Of a DNA stretch of 64,000 bases, positions 27,988 to 35,511 are shown piece by piece. The position numbers and the translations under genes were made by a program. A model generated the notes under the pieces. It saw only the letters and a program-made list of their open reading frames with translations, searched no databases and was not told the origin of the DNA. Source of the stretch: Winogradskyella marina. Its GTDB lineage: Bacteria > Bacteroidota > Bacteroidia > Flavobacteriales > Flavobacteriaceae. Position 1 is the stretch's first letter; the number at the start of each line of letters is the position of its first letter. The stretch covers positions 1-64,000 of the forward strand of contig NZ_JADOET010000002.1 in NCBI RefSeq assembly GCF_015645385.1. Reading direction: 5' to 3'.

Positions 27988-28128
27988 ATGAATACCATTA
28001 TTCAAAACATATTAGTCTTTACAGCATTGGCATTGGCCGTACTATTCTTAATTCGAAAGTTTTTTTGGTCGCCTAAGAAAAAGTCGTCAAAAGCTTGTGG
28101 TGGAGATGATGGCTGTGGGTGTCACTAA
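27988..28128 (+). CDS. FeoB-associated Cys-rich membrane protein (46 residues)
   Basis: A short gene 27 bases after feoB. The product has one membrane helix (IIQNILVFTALALAVLFLI), a basic stretch (FFWSPKKKSSKA) and a cysteine-rich tail (CGGDDGCGCH) with three cysteines and a terminal histidine. This is the layout of the FeoB-associated Cys-rich proteins found at the end of feo operons in Bacteroidota and Firmicutes; the tail may hand Fe(II) to or from FeoB. Position, size and tail agree, so I consider it real. Confidence 0.88.
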   Translation: MNTIIQNILVFTALALAVLFLIRKFFWSPKKKSSKACGGDDGCGCH

Positions 28129-28169
28129 AAAGGACGCAGTGCTATACTCTATTTAAGCGACTGTATTAT

Positions 28170-28823
28170 CTAGATCTTCTTCAAATACAGATTTTTAGCG
28201 ACACTTTGAGACACTACAATTTCAGAATCGCCTAAAGCTAACTTTAGAGAATTATCAAATGGCTCTTTGTGTATCACTTTAATTATAGTACCAAGCCCAA
28301 TATTATTACTATCTAAATATTTTAAAAATTTTGAAGATGTATCATCCACTCCAATACATTTATAGGTCGCACCAACTTCACTTTTAGCTAAAACAATTTT
28401 TTCAATATAGGTAAATTTACCTTCCTTATCTGGTATAGGATCACCATGAGGATCGTAAGTAGGATACCCTAAAAACGCATCTAATTCGTCAACCAACTTA
28501 TCGGAATTAATGTGCTCTAAATGCTCAGCAACTTCATGAACCTCATCCCAAGAAAAATTTAATTTTTCAACTAAAAACACCTCCCATAATCGATGACGTC
28601 TAATCACTTTTACCGCACAAATTCGACCAGCTTCAGAAAGGGTAGCTCCCTGATAAGGAATATGTGTTAACATGTTTTTATCAGCTAATTTCTTTACCAT
28701 GTCAGTAGCCGACGATGCCTTGGTATTCATTTCCTCAGCTAAGGCATTTGTAGATACACCATTTTTAAATTGCTGTTCTAAATGATAAATCGCTTTTAGG
28801 TAATTTTCTTCTGCTAAAGTCAC
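28170..28823 (-). CDS. DtxR/MntR-family metal-dependent transcriptional repressor
   Basis: A 217-residue regulator with the N-terminal winged helix (1-65, 'LAEENYLKAIYHLEQQ' and 'ALAEEMNTKASSATDMVKKLADKNML'), the metal-binding and dimerisation domain (about 70-140, 'RRHRLWEVFLVEKLNFSWDEVHEVAEHLEHINSDKLVDELDAFLGYP') and a C-terminal SH3-like FeoA domain. The start is GTG at 28821-28823. It is divergent from the TonB receptor and convergent with the feo genes, and the Mn/Zn ABC transporter lies 4 kb away, so it most likely controls metal uptake here. Whether it senses Fe or Mn cannot be told from the sequence. Confidence 0.93.
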   Translation of the reverse strand: MTLAEENYLKAIYHLEQQFKNGVSTNALAEEMNTKASSATDMVKKLADKNMLTHIPYQGATLSEAGRICAVKVIRRHRLWEVFLVEKLNFSWDEVHEVAEHLEHINSDKLVDELDAFLGYPTYDPHGDPIPDKEGKFTYIEKIVLAKSEVGATYKCIGVDDTSSKFLKYLDSNNIGLGTIIKVIHKEPFDNSLKLALGDSEIVVSQSVAKNLYLKKI

Positions 28824-28839
28824 AAGTTTTTAATTTACA

Positions 28840-28887
28840 CAAAGATATATTTTTTTTATTAAAAACATATTTTTAGCTTTGCCTAAA
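28840..28887. promoter_or_regulatory. Divergent promoters with a DtxR-like operator
   Basis: Minus strand: TATCTTTG (28847 to 28840), a -7 element 16 bases before the repressor start. Plus strand: TAGCTTTG (28874-28881), a -7 element before the TonB receptor. The plus-strand element lies inside an interrupted palindrome TTTAG-CTTTGC-CTAAA (28872-28887) that resembles half-sites of DtxR/IdeR-type operators (TTAGG...CCTAA). Binding there would block the receptor promoter. The palindrome is seen directly; the binding is inference. Confidence 0.55.
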
Positions 28888-28926
28888 ATTTTAATTATAT
28901 AACGCTAAATAAAAAATTACAACTAC

Positions 28927-31281
28927 ATGAAATACTTTACCCTCATAAGCTTATTTATGGTCACTTTAGTTTCTGCACAAGATGATAAAACAACAATTTC
29001 TGGTCAGATAACAACTGAAGGAGTACCAGTTCCCTACGCTAGTATTTATGTTAAAAATGGCACTCAAGGAACCGATGCCGACGAAAACGGTAACTACAAA
29101 ATGACCATTAAGTCTGGAGACTTAACATTAGTAGTTAAATCTCAAGGTTACCGTACACAAGAAAAACAAATTACCTTAGTTGCAGGTACTGACCAAAACA
29201 TCAATTTTGAATTAACTGAAGATGTTCTCGGTTTAGACCAAGTTGTCGTTAGTGCCACAAGAAATCGCATCAGTAAGAAAGAAGCTCCTGTGATAGTTAA
29301 GGTGTTAGGTCCTAAACTTTTTAATGCCACACAATCAGCAAATTTAGCAGACGGTTTAGGTTACCAACCTGGTGTGCGTTTAGAAACCAATTGCCAAAAC
29401 TGTGGTTTTACACAAGTGCGTATGAACGGTCTAGAAGGACAGTACACACAAATCCTAGTGAACAGTCGCCCTGTATTTAGCGCCCTCAATGGCGTGTATG
29501 GTTTAGAGCAAATTCCTGTTAGTATGATAGATCGCGTAGAGGTTGTCCGTAGTGGTGGCTCAGCATTATTTGGCTCAAATGCTATTGCAGGTACGGTTAA
29601 TGTTATTACGAAAGAACCTGTAAATGACAGCTGGGAAATCAACTCTTCTTTAGCATTAATAGATGGCGAAACTGCAGACAGAAGCGTTAATATCAACGGT
29701 TCTGTGGTGAGTGAAGATTTAACGAGTGGTGTAACTGTATATGGTATTTTACGTAGTCGTGATGCTTATGATGCCAACGGAGATGGTTTTAGTGAAATCA
29801 CCGAATTAACCAACAACTCGTTAGGAATGAAAACCTTTTTAAAACCTAATGACAACAGTAAAATTGGTTTAGATTTTTCGGCTATACACGAATATAGACG
29901 TGGTGGCGACAAATTAGAATTATCACCGCAATTTACAGATGTTACAGAGGAGCTTGAGCACAACACTGTTTTTTCGGGTATAGATTACGAACTTTTTAAT
30001 GATGAGCGTACACAAAATTTAAGCGTTTACTCATCTATACAATATACGGATAGAGGTAGTTATTACGGCGGACTTGGTGGCGGAAGAACCGCAGAAGATT
30101 CTATCGCAGCAAATAACGCCTTTGGAAACACTAAAGATATAGCCTTTGTTGCTGGCGCTAAATACAACCATACGTTTGGTAACAATGATGTGATCACCAC
30201 TGGAGTAGAATATCAATTAAACGACACTGATGATGCTATTATTGGCTATAATCGTCTTGTGGACCAAAAAGTAAATAGCCTTGGAGTTTACGGCCAATAC
30301 GAATGGAAACCTACAGATAAATTTTCTGCACTTCTTGGAGCACGTTTAGACCATGTCAACGTAGATGGGTATTACACCATTGAAGCTATTGAAAGTACTT
30401 CAGATGTTTCAGAAACGGTTATCAGTCCAAGACTTACTATCCTTTACAACTTTACAGATGCGCTTCAATTTAGAGGTGGTTACGCTCGTGGATTTAGAGC
30501 ACCTCAAGCATTTAATGAAGATCTTCATATTTCTTCAGTTGGTGGTGAACAACGTTTCGTCATATTATCAAACGAACTAGAAAGTGAGTATTCAAATGCC
30601 TATACAGCTTCATTTGATTATTCAAAAGATTTCAATAAAACACAAACCAACGTATTAGTTGAAGGCTTCTATACCACATTAGAAAACCCATTTACTATTG
30701 TAAGTACAGGTGCTTCTTTATCTAACGGTTCTATTTTAGAAGAAACTAGAAATGGAGCTGGAGCTTATGTTGCAGGAGCTAATATTGAATTGAGTGTGTC
30801 ACCAAGTTCAGAATTGTTTTTCCAAGCAGGTGTTACATTACAAAAATCAATTTATAAAGAAGATCAAGTACTGTTTGAAGCCGATGGCAGCATTCCTGGA
30901 GAACAAGATGTGATTCTTGATGAATTTGTAAGATCACCTAATACCTATGGATTTCTAACTACTAATTGGCAAATGAGCGAATCGCTTAAATTAGATGTCA
31001 CAGGAAATTATACAGGGTCAATGATTGTACCGCTTGTAGTAAGTGATTCTGGATTTGTAACCTTAAATGATACCGAATCGTTTTTTGATATGACCACGAA
31101 ACTAACCTATCATTTTGATCCCATCGATAATTTTCATGTAGAATTAAGTGGAGGTGTTCAAAATATGTTTGACAGCTACCAAAGTGATTTTGATAGTGGT
31201 GCAGGAAGAGATTCAACTTATATCTACGGACCTAACCGACCAAGAACATTTTTTATCGGACTTAGATTTGGCGACTTTTAA
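28927..31281 (+). CDS. TonB-dependent outer-membrane receptor (probable metal or metallophore uptake)
   Basis: A 784-residue receptor: signal peptide (to about residue 17), carboxypeptidase-D-like domain (about 20-100, 'TISGQITTEGVPVPYASIYVKN'), plug domain (about 105-235) with 'VVVSATRNRISKKEAPVIVKVL' and a CQNC motif in 'TNCQNCGFTQVRMNGLEG', then a 22-strand barrel ending 'RTFFIGLRFGDF'. The CQNC plug is usual for a Bacteroidota receptor subfamily often linked with iron, heme or copper. It is divergent from the DtxR-type repressor and followed after 11 bases by a secreted thioredoxin, so it is probably metal-regulated. The ligand is unknown. Confidence 0.9.
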   Translation: MKYFTLISLFMVTLVSAQDDKTTISGQITTEGVPVPYASIYVKNGTQGTDADENGNYKMTIKSGDLTLVVKSQGYRTQEKQITLVAGTDQNINFELTEDVLGLDQVVVSATRNRISKKEAPVIVKVLGPKLFNATQSANLADGLGYQPGVRLETNCQNCGFTQVRMNGLEGQYTQILVNSRPVFSALNGVYGLEQIPVSMIDRVEVVRSGGSALFGSNAIAGTVNVITKEPVNDSWEINSSLALIDGETADRSVNINGSVVSEDLTSGVTVYGILRSRDAYDANGDGFSEITELTNNSLGMKTFLKPNDNSKIGLDFSAIHEYRRGGDKLELSPQFTDVTEELEHNTVFSGIDYELFNDERTQNLSVYSSIQYTDRGSYYGGLGGGRTAEDSIAANNAFGNTKDIAFVAGAKYNHTFGNNDVITTGVEYQLNDTDDAIIGYNRLVDQKVNSLGVYGQYEWKPTDKFSALLGARLDHVNVDGYYTIEAIESTSDVSETVISPRLTILYNFTDALQFRGGYARGFRAPQAFNEDLHISSVGGEQRFVILSNELESEYSNAYTASFDYSKDFNKTQTNVLVEGFYTTLENPFTIVSTGASLSNGSILEETRNGAGAYVAGANIELSVSPSSELFFQAGVTLQKSIYKEDQVLFEADGSIPGEQDVILDEFVRSPNTYGFLTTNWQMSESLKLDVTGNYTGSMIVPLVVSDSGFVTLNDTESFFDMTTKLTYHFDPIDNFHVELSGGVQNMFDSYQSDFDSGAGRDSTYIYGPNRPRTFFIGLRFGDF

Positions 31282-31292
31282 AACCCGTGAGT

Positions 31293-31763
31293 ATGAAACA
31301 TGCGTTTTTAACATTAGTATTCTTCCTTATTTCTCAGATGGTATTATCTCAGGATAAAACAGAAATTCAGTGGAAAACATGGACAGAACTAGAAAAAGCA
31401 ATTGAGCAAGAACCAAAACCAGTATTCATTTATTTTAATGCTGAATGGTGTGTCTATTGTAAAAAATTAGATCGCGAAGTCTTTACAAAGACCGCGGTTA
31501 TAAAACAGATAAACCGTGATTACTACGCCTTAAAAATGGATGTTGAATCCTTAGAAACTATTGTTTTTGATGGCGTCACCTTCACCAACAAACAAGCGAA
31601 AACAAAACGCAATGGCATACACGAGTTGCCATTGCTTTTAGCATCTCAAGATGGTGAACAAGTAACACTGCCTGCAACTTTAATCTATAATAAAGATTTC
31701 GGTATAGAACAACAGGTTTACAATTATTATACCTCTAAGCAATTATTAAATATGCTTAATTAA
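31293..31763 (+). CDS. Exported thioredoxin-fold protein
   Basis: A 156-residue thioredoxin-like protein with a signal peptide (KHAFLTLVFFLISQMVLS) and redox motif WCVYC (Cys53, Cys56) in 'FIYFNAEWCVYCKKLDREVF'. It lacks long extensions and resembles the thioredoxin_7/DUF255-type fold. The start is ATG at 31293; a GTG 6 bases upstream is less likely. The gap to the TonB receptor is only 11 bases, so the two form an operon. It might keep the CQNC motif of the receptor plug, or other envelope cysteines, reduced. This is inference. A strong terminator follows. Confidence 0.85.
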   Translation: MKHAFLTLVFFLISQMVLSQDKTEIQWKTWTELEKAIEQEPKPVFIYFNAEWCVYCKKLDREVFTKTAVIKQINRDYYALKMDVESLETIVFDGVTFTNKQAKTKRNGIHELPLLLASQDGEQVTLPATLIYNKDFGIEQQVYNYYTSKQLLNMLN

Positions 31764-31800
31764 ACCTATCAATGTTACGTTAAACAGTGGCATTAACAGC

Positions 31801-31830
31801 ATAGTAACCAAGTAACTGTTACTATTTTTT
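31801..31830 (+). terminator. Terminator after receptor-thioredoxin operon
   Basis: Perfect 8-bp stem ATAGTAAC / GTTACTAT with a 9-base loop, followed by a run of T (31823-31832). It lies 38 bases after the thioredoxin stop codon. Confidence 0.85.
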
Positions 31831-31847
31831 TTTCATATTCTAAGAGT

Positions 31848-31892
31848 TAGACAGTACCGCTTTTTTTAATCAAAAAGCGGTTTAGCTGTCTA
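31848..31892 (+). promoter_or_regulatory. Long inverted repeat before the small TPR-like gene
   Basis: Arms TAGACAG...CCGCTTTTT and AAAAAGCGG...CTGTCTA form two stacked stems separated by small internal bulges, ending 20 bases before the ATG at 31913. In RNA it would be a stable 5'-leader hairpin. It has no T run after the right arm, so it is not a classical terminator; it could serve as an attenuator or an operator. Confidence 0.45.
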
Positions 31893-31912
31893 TCAATTAA
31901 AACATATTACTC

Positions 31913-32356
31913 ATGAGCGACATTTCCCTCAACGATATTGAAAATTACTGGAAGACTAAAACAAAAACTTCTAATAAACTCTTTGAAGAAAAACAATTCA
32001 AAAAAGCATTAATAGGCTATAAAAATGCGCTATACAGGTCTGAAATTTTAAATAACCACCCATCAAACTGTAAAAAACTAAAAATTCCCTTTACTCAAAT
32101 ATATCTCATATCCTGTAATAACCTTGTAAACACTTACAAAGCATTAGGGAATCTATTAGAAGCCGAAAACATCTTAAAACGAAAAGTCATTTTTCTATTA
32201 CATTTTAAAAACTCAAAATATACAGATAATGACATACTAGAATCAGAGTTGAGACGAGCTTCTATAGCCTACTTTAATTTTGTAGAACAACTAGACCCAT
32301 CTAAAAATAAGCAAACGCAATTCTATAAAACACTACGCTCTAAAATTATGCCCTAA
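31913..32356 (+). CDS. Small cytosolic TPR-like protein, unknown function
   Basis: A 147-residue helical protein without signal peptide. Pattern 'NKLFEEKQFKKALIGYKNALYRSEIL' and 'SCNNLVNTYKALGNLLEAENILKRKVIFLL' resembles two or three TPR hairpins. It contains one pair of cysteines (SNCKKL and ISCNN). It lies between the thioredoxin terminator and the metal ABC transporter and may belong to neither operon. I do not recognise a specific family. Confidence 0.7.
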   Translation: MSDISLNDIENYWKTKTKTSNKLFEEKQFKKALIGYKNALYRSEILNNHPSNCKKLKIPFTQIYLISCNNLVNTYKALGNLLEAENILKRKVIFLLHFKNSKYTDNDILESELRRASIAYFNFVEQLDPSKNKQTQFYKTLRSKIMP

Positions 32357-32497
32357 AAATAATATGAGAGTATAAGGCCATAAATATCCAAACGCTATTA
32401 ATTCCGATTTATCTGCATTTTAATTTTTTGAAATTGCTTCTAAAGTTAATCTCAAGTATTTCTATTTTTAGTACTTTCGCAATAAATATTTAGATGT

Positions 32498-33409
32498 ATG
32501 AAAAAAATAATTTTCCTATTAGCTATCACATTCACTTTCACAGCTTGTAAAGACACACCTAAAGCAAATGGAAAACTAAATATAGTAACTACAACAACCA
32601 TGATTACAGATTTGGTACAGAATATTGGAGGAGATGTAGTTAATATTCAAGGCTTAATGGGAAGTGGTGTAGATCCACACTTATATAAAGCAAGTGCTGG
32701 CGATGTTACTAAATTGGTGGATGCAGATGTTATTTTTTACAATGGTTTACACTTAGAAGGTAAATTAGTTGAGGTTTTTGAAAAAATGGGAGATCAGGCT
32801 AAAACACCTATTGCATTAGCAGACGAGCTCGATAAAAGCACACTTATAGGTTCAGATTATTTTGCTTCAAATTACGATCCACATGTCTGGTTTAATATTG
32901 AATACTACAAACAATTTGCAGAAAAGGTCAGTTCTATTTTAACTCAAAAAGAACCCGATTATGCGACAACTTTTGAAGACAACAAAAAAGCTTACATTGT
33001 TAAACTTGAAGAACTTCAAAATAGGATAATACGGATAATTGAATCACTTCCTAAGGAAAAAAGAGTTCTAGTTACCGCACATGATGCGTTTAATTATTTC
33101 GGAAAATCTTATGGATTCGAAGTGGTCGGTTTACAAGGGTTATCTACAGCTACTGAAGCAGGAGTGCAAGACGTTCAAAAATTAGCCGCATTTATTATTG
33201 AGAAAAATATCAAAGCGATATTTATAGAAAGCTCAGTACCCAAACGAACCATCGAAGCGTTACAAGCTGCGGTAAATTCGAAAGGTCACGATGTAAAAAT
33301 TGGTGGTACCTTATACTCCGATGCACTTGGAAACGCTGGCACAGTAGAAGGTACCTATATTGGAATGTTTGAATATAATGTGAATACTATAGTGAATGCC
33401 TTGAAATAA
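32498..33409 (+). CDS. Mn/Zn ABC transporter substrate-binding lipoprotein (TroA/ZnuA/MntC family)
   Basis: A 303-residue cluster A-I metal-binding lipoprotein with lipobox ITFTFTAC. Metal ligands of the family are recognisable: His in 'GVDPHLYKASAGD', His in 'YDPHVWFNIEYYK', Glu or His in 'FIESSVPKR' and Asp in 'GGTLYSDALG'. A histidine-rich loop, typical of zinc-specific ZnuA, is absent, which slightly favours manganese. A -7-like TACTTTCG at 32472-32479 precedes it. It begins a four-gene operon with the ATPase and two permeases. Confidence 0.93.
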   Translation: MKKIIFLLAITFTFTACKDTPKANGKLNIVTTTTMITDLVQNIGGDVVNIQGLMGSGVDPHLYKASAGDVTKLVDADVIFYNGLHLEGKLVEVFEKMGDQAKTPIALADELDKSTLIGSDYFASNYDPHVWFNIEYYKQFAEKVSSILTQKEPDYATTFEDNKKAYIVKLEELQNRIIRIIESLPKEKRVLVTAHDAFNYFGKSYGFEVVGLQGLSTATEAGVQDVQKLAAFIIEKNIKAIFIESSVPKRTIEALQAAVNSKGHDVKIGGTLYSDALGNAGTVEGTYIGMFEYNVNTIVNALK

Positions 33410-33410
33410 A

Positions 33411-33430
33411 ATTCCTGCGAACGCAGGAAT
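33411..33430. repeat. REP-like palindrome (family 1)
   Basis: ATTCCTGCGAACGCAGGAAT, with perfect 9-bp arms, begins 1 base after the stop of the binding-protein gene. It is one of six copies in this window of a family with core ATTCCTGC...GCAGGAAT. Confidence 0.85.
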
Positions 33431-33456
33431 CTCAAGAAATTTAGTTCGATTTTAAA

Positions 33457-34254
33457 ATGGGAAACAAGTCAAAGGAAAATATAAAACATAGTAGCCCTAA
33501 TGATAAGACACCTACTTCCGCAGGAGTTATTGCCGTAAAAGTAGATGACCTTACCGTTGCCTACAACTACAAACCTGTACTTTGGGATATTGATTTAGAA
33601 ATTCCAGAAGGTGTTTTAATGGCCATCGTTGGTCCCAATGGAGCTGGTAAATCGACACTCATAAAAGCCATTCTTGGCATCTTAAAACCTATTGCAGGAA
33701 GCGTAACTATTTACGATAAACCTTACGACAAACAACGGCAACTCGTTGCTTATGTACCACAAAAAGGCAGTGTGGATTGGGATTTTCCAACCATTGCATT
33801 AGATGTGGTGATGATGGGAACCTATGGCAGTTTAGGTTGGATAAAACGTCCTGGTCAAAAAGAGAAGAAAGCAGCACTAGAAGCCTTAGAAAAAGTAGGC
33901 ATGTTAGCTTTTAAAAATAGACAAATAAGTCAGCTATCTGGAGGCCAACAACAACGTATATTTTTAGCAAGAGCTTTAGTACAGAATGCAGCTATCTATT
34001 TTATGGACGAACCGTTTCAAGGTGTAGATGCGACCACAGAAATAGCGATTATAAACATATTAAAGGAATTACGAAAAGCAGGAAAAACCGTGATTGTTGT
34101 GCATCACGATTTACAAACCGTACCCGAATATTTTGATTGGGTGACCTTTTTAAACGTGAAGAAAATTGCCACAGGACCTGTAAAAGACATCTTTAATGAT
34201 GATAATTTAACGAAGACTTATGGGATTAATTACCAAGTGAGTATTCAGGAGTAA
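33457..34254 (+). CDS. Mn/Zn ABC transporter ATP-binding protein
   Basis: A 265-residue ABC ATPase. Walker [10 protein letters not shown] near residue 61, Q-loop in '[13 protein letters not shown]', signature LSGGQQQR near 170, Walker B 'AIYFMDEP' and switch histidine in 'VIVVHHDLQ'. The 'GSVDWDFP' stretch is characteristic of the manganese/zinc transporter ATPases. An unusual polar N-terminal extension of about 25 residues ([20 protein letters not shown]) precedes the domain. Second gene of the metal operon. Confidence 0.94.
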   Translation: MGNKSKENIKHSSPNDKTPTSAGVIAVKVDDLTVAYNYKPVLWDIDLEIPEGVLMAIVGPNGAGKSTLIKAILGILKPIAGSVTIYDKPYDKQRQLVAYVPQKGSVDWDFPTIALDVVMMGTYGSLGWIKRPGQKEKKAALEALEKVGMLAFKNRQISQLSGGQQQRIFLARALVQNAAIYFMDEPFQGVDATTEIAIINILKELRKAGKTVIVVHHDLQTVPEYFDWVTFLNVKKIATGPVKDIFNDDNLTKTYGINYQVSIQE

Positions 34255-34255
34255 C

Positions 34256-34382
34256 TGTCATTCCTGAGAAGGCAGGAATCTAAACAAGAAAACAAAAGTA
34301 TAAAAGTGGATTCCTGCCTTCGCAGGAATGACAAAACAAAATAAACTAATGCGAAACGGGAGATTCCTGCGTTCGCAGGAAT
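34256..34382. repeat. Three REP-like palindromes between ATPase and permease genes
   Basis: The gap holds three family-1 copies: 34256-34280 and 34309-34333 in opposite orientation (25 bases each, one mismatch when inverted, flanked by TGTC/GACA), and 34363-34382 (ATTCCTGCGTTCGCAGGAAT). The last ends one base before the permease ATG at 34384, so its hairpin would hide or frame that start codon. Confidence 0.85.
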
Positions 34383-34383
34383 T

Positions 34384-35511
34384 ATGGACATCACAGAATA
34401 CATAAAACTCGTCTTCACAGACTACACCCTTAGAACCATTACACTTGGAACCACCATCCTCGGTGCGGTTACAGGAATGTTAGGAAGTTTTGCTGTACTC
34501 AGAAAACAAAGTTTATTAGGCGATGCTATTTCGCATGCGGCTTTACCAGGCATTGCTATTGCGTTTTTAATTACTGGTGCAAAAGACAGTAACACTTTAC
34601 TTATTGGAGCCTTAATTAGTGGCTTAATCGGGACGTTTTGGATTAGAGGTATCGTCACCAAAACCCATTTAAAATCAGATACCGCTTTGGGTTTAATTTT
34701 ATCCTTGTTTTTTGGATTTGGGATGTTGTTATTAACCTTTATACAAAAACAACCCAATGCCAATCAAGCCGGTTTAGACAAGTATCTTTTTGGGCAAGCC
34801 GCAACCTTAGTAGAAAGTGACGTTTGGACGATGGCCATTGTAACAGGACTTTGTTTAGCTGTAATGCTCACCTTCTGGAAAGAGTTTAAAATTCTATTGT
34901 TTGATGCCGATTATACCAAAACACTCGGTTTCAATACTAAATTCATAGATATTCTTATTACGAGCTTTATTGTTTTAGCCATTGTTTTAGGCTTACAAAC
35001 TGTTGGAGTGGTTTTAATGAGCGCTATGCTTTTAGCCCCTGCTGCTGCTGCTAGGCAATGGACAAACAGCTTATCAATGATGGTGTTTTTAGCGGCTATT
35101 TTTGGAGCCTTTTCGGGAGTCTTTGGTACTGCCATTAGTGCGAGTCAAGATAATTTATCTACAGGGCCTGTAATTGTTTTAGTGGCTGGTGTTTTTGTAG
35201 TGTTTTCATTTATATTTTCTCCTAGTCGTGGCTTATTATTTAAACAAATTCGTTTTATTAAAAATCGTCGCGATTTACAGCTGCACAAAACGCTTGCGTT
35301 TATGCATCATATTGCGGCAACACACGACGATATTTCGCATCCGCATACCATAAAACTATTAAATAATTTTCAAGGCTATACTAAAGGTACACTTCAAAAA
35401 TTGGTAGATAAAGATTATGTACATCTCAATGGAAATATGTGGAGTTTAACCAAAACTGGCTTTGAGGCTGCCTCCAATTTATACACTAAACAATCCACCG
35501 AAGATGAGTAA
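34384..35511 (+). CDS. Mn/Zn ABC transporter permease with C-terminal winged-helix-like tail
   Basis: A 375-residue permease of the ZnuB/MntB/TroC family: about eight or nine membrane helices to about residue 285, including 'RKQSLLGDAISHAALPGIAIAFL' and 'GVVLMSAMLLAPAAAARQWT'. Such permeases normally end near residue 280-290. This one continues for about 90 soluble residues ('QLHKTLAFMHHIAATHDDISHPHTIKLLNNFQGYTKGTLQKLVDKDYVHLNGNMWSLTKTGFEAA') that read like a winged helix of the DtxR type. The closest known parallel is chlamydial YtgCR, a permease fused to a DtxR-like repressor. The reading frame ends in ATGAGTAA, overlapping the next permease by 8 bases. Confidence 0.88.
   Translation: MDITEYIKLVFTDYTLRTITLGTTILGAVTGMLGSFAVLRKQSLLGDAISHAALPGIAIAFLITGAKDSNTLLIGALISGLIGTFWIRGIVTKTHLKSDTALGLILSLFFGFGMLLLTFIQKQPNANQAGLDKYLFGQAATLVESDVWTMAIVTGLCLAVMLTFWKEFKILLFDADYTKTLGFNTKFIDILITSFIVLAIVLGLQTVGVVLMSAMLLAPAAAARQWTNSLSMMVFLAAIFGAFSGVFGTAISASQDNLSTGPVIVLVAGVFVVFSFIFSPSRGLLFKQIRFIKNRRDLQLHKTLAFMHHIAATHDDISHPHTIKLLNNFQGYTKGTLQKLVDKDYVHLNGNMWSLTKTGFEAASNLYTKQSTEDE

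Noticed and set aside
34256..34382. CRISPR array or terminators as explanation for palindromes in the metal operon
   Set aside because: Spacing is irregular, orientation alternates, and there is no T run; the same palindromes recur in the heme operon, so REP-like elements fit better.
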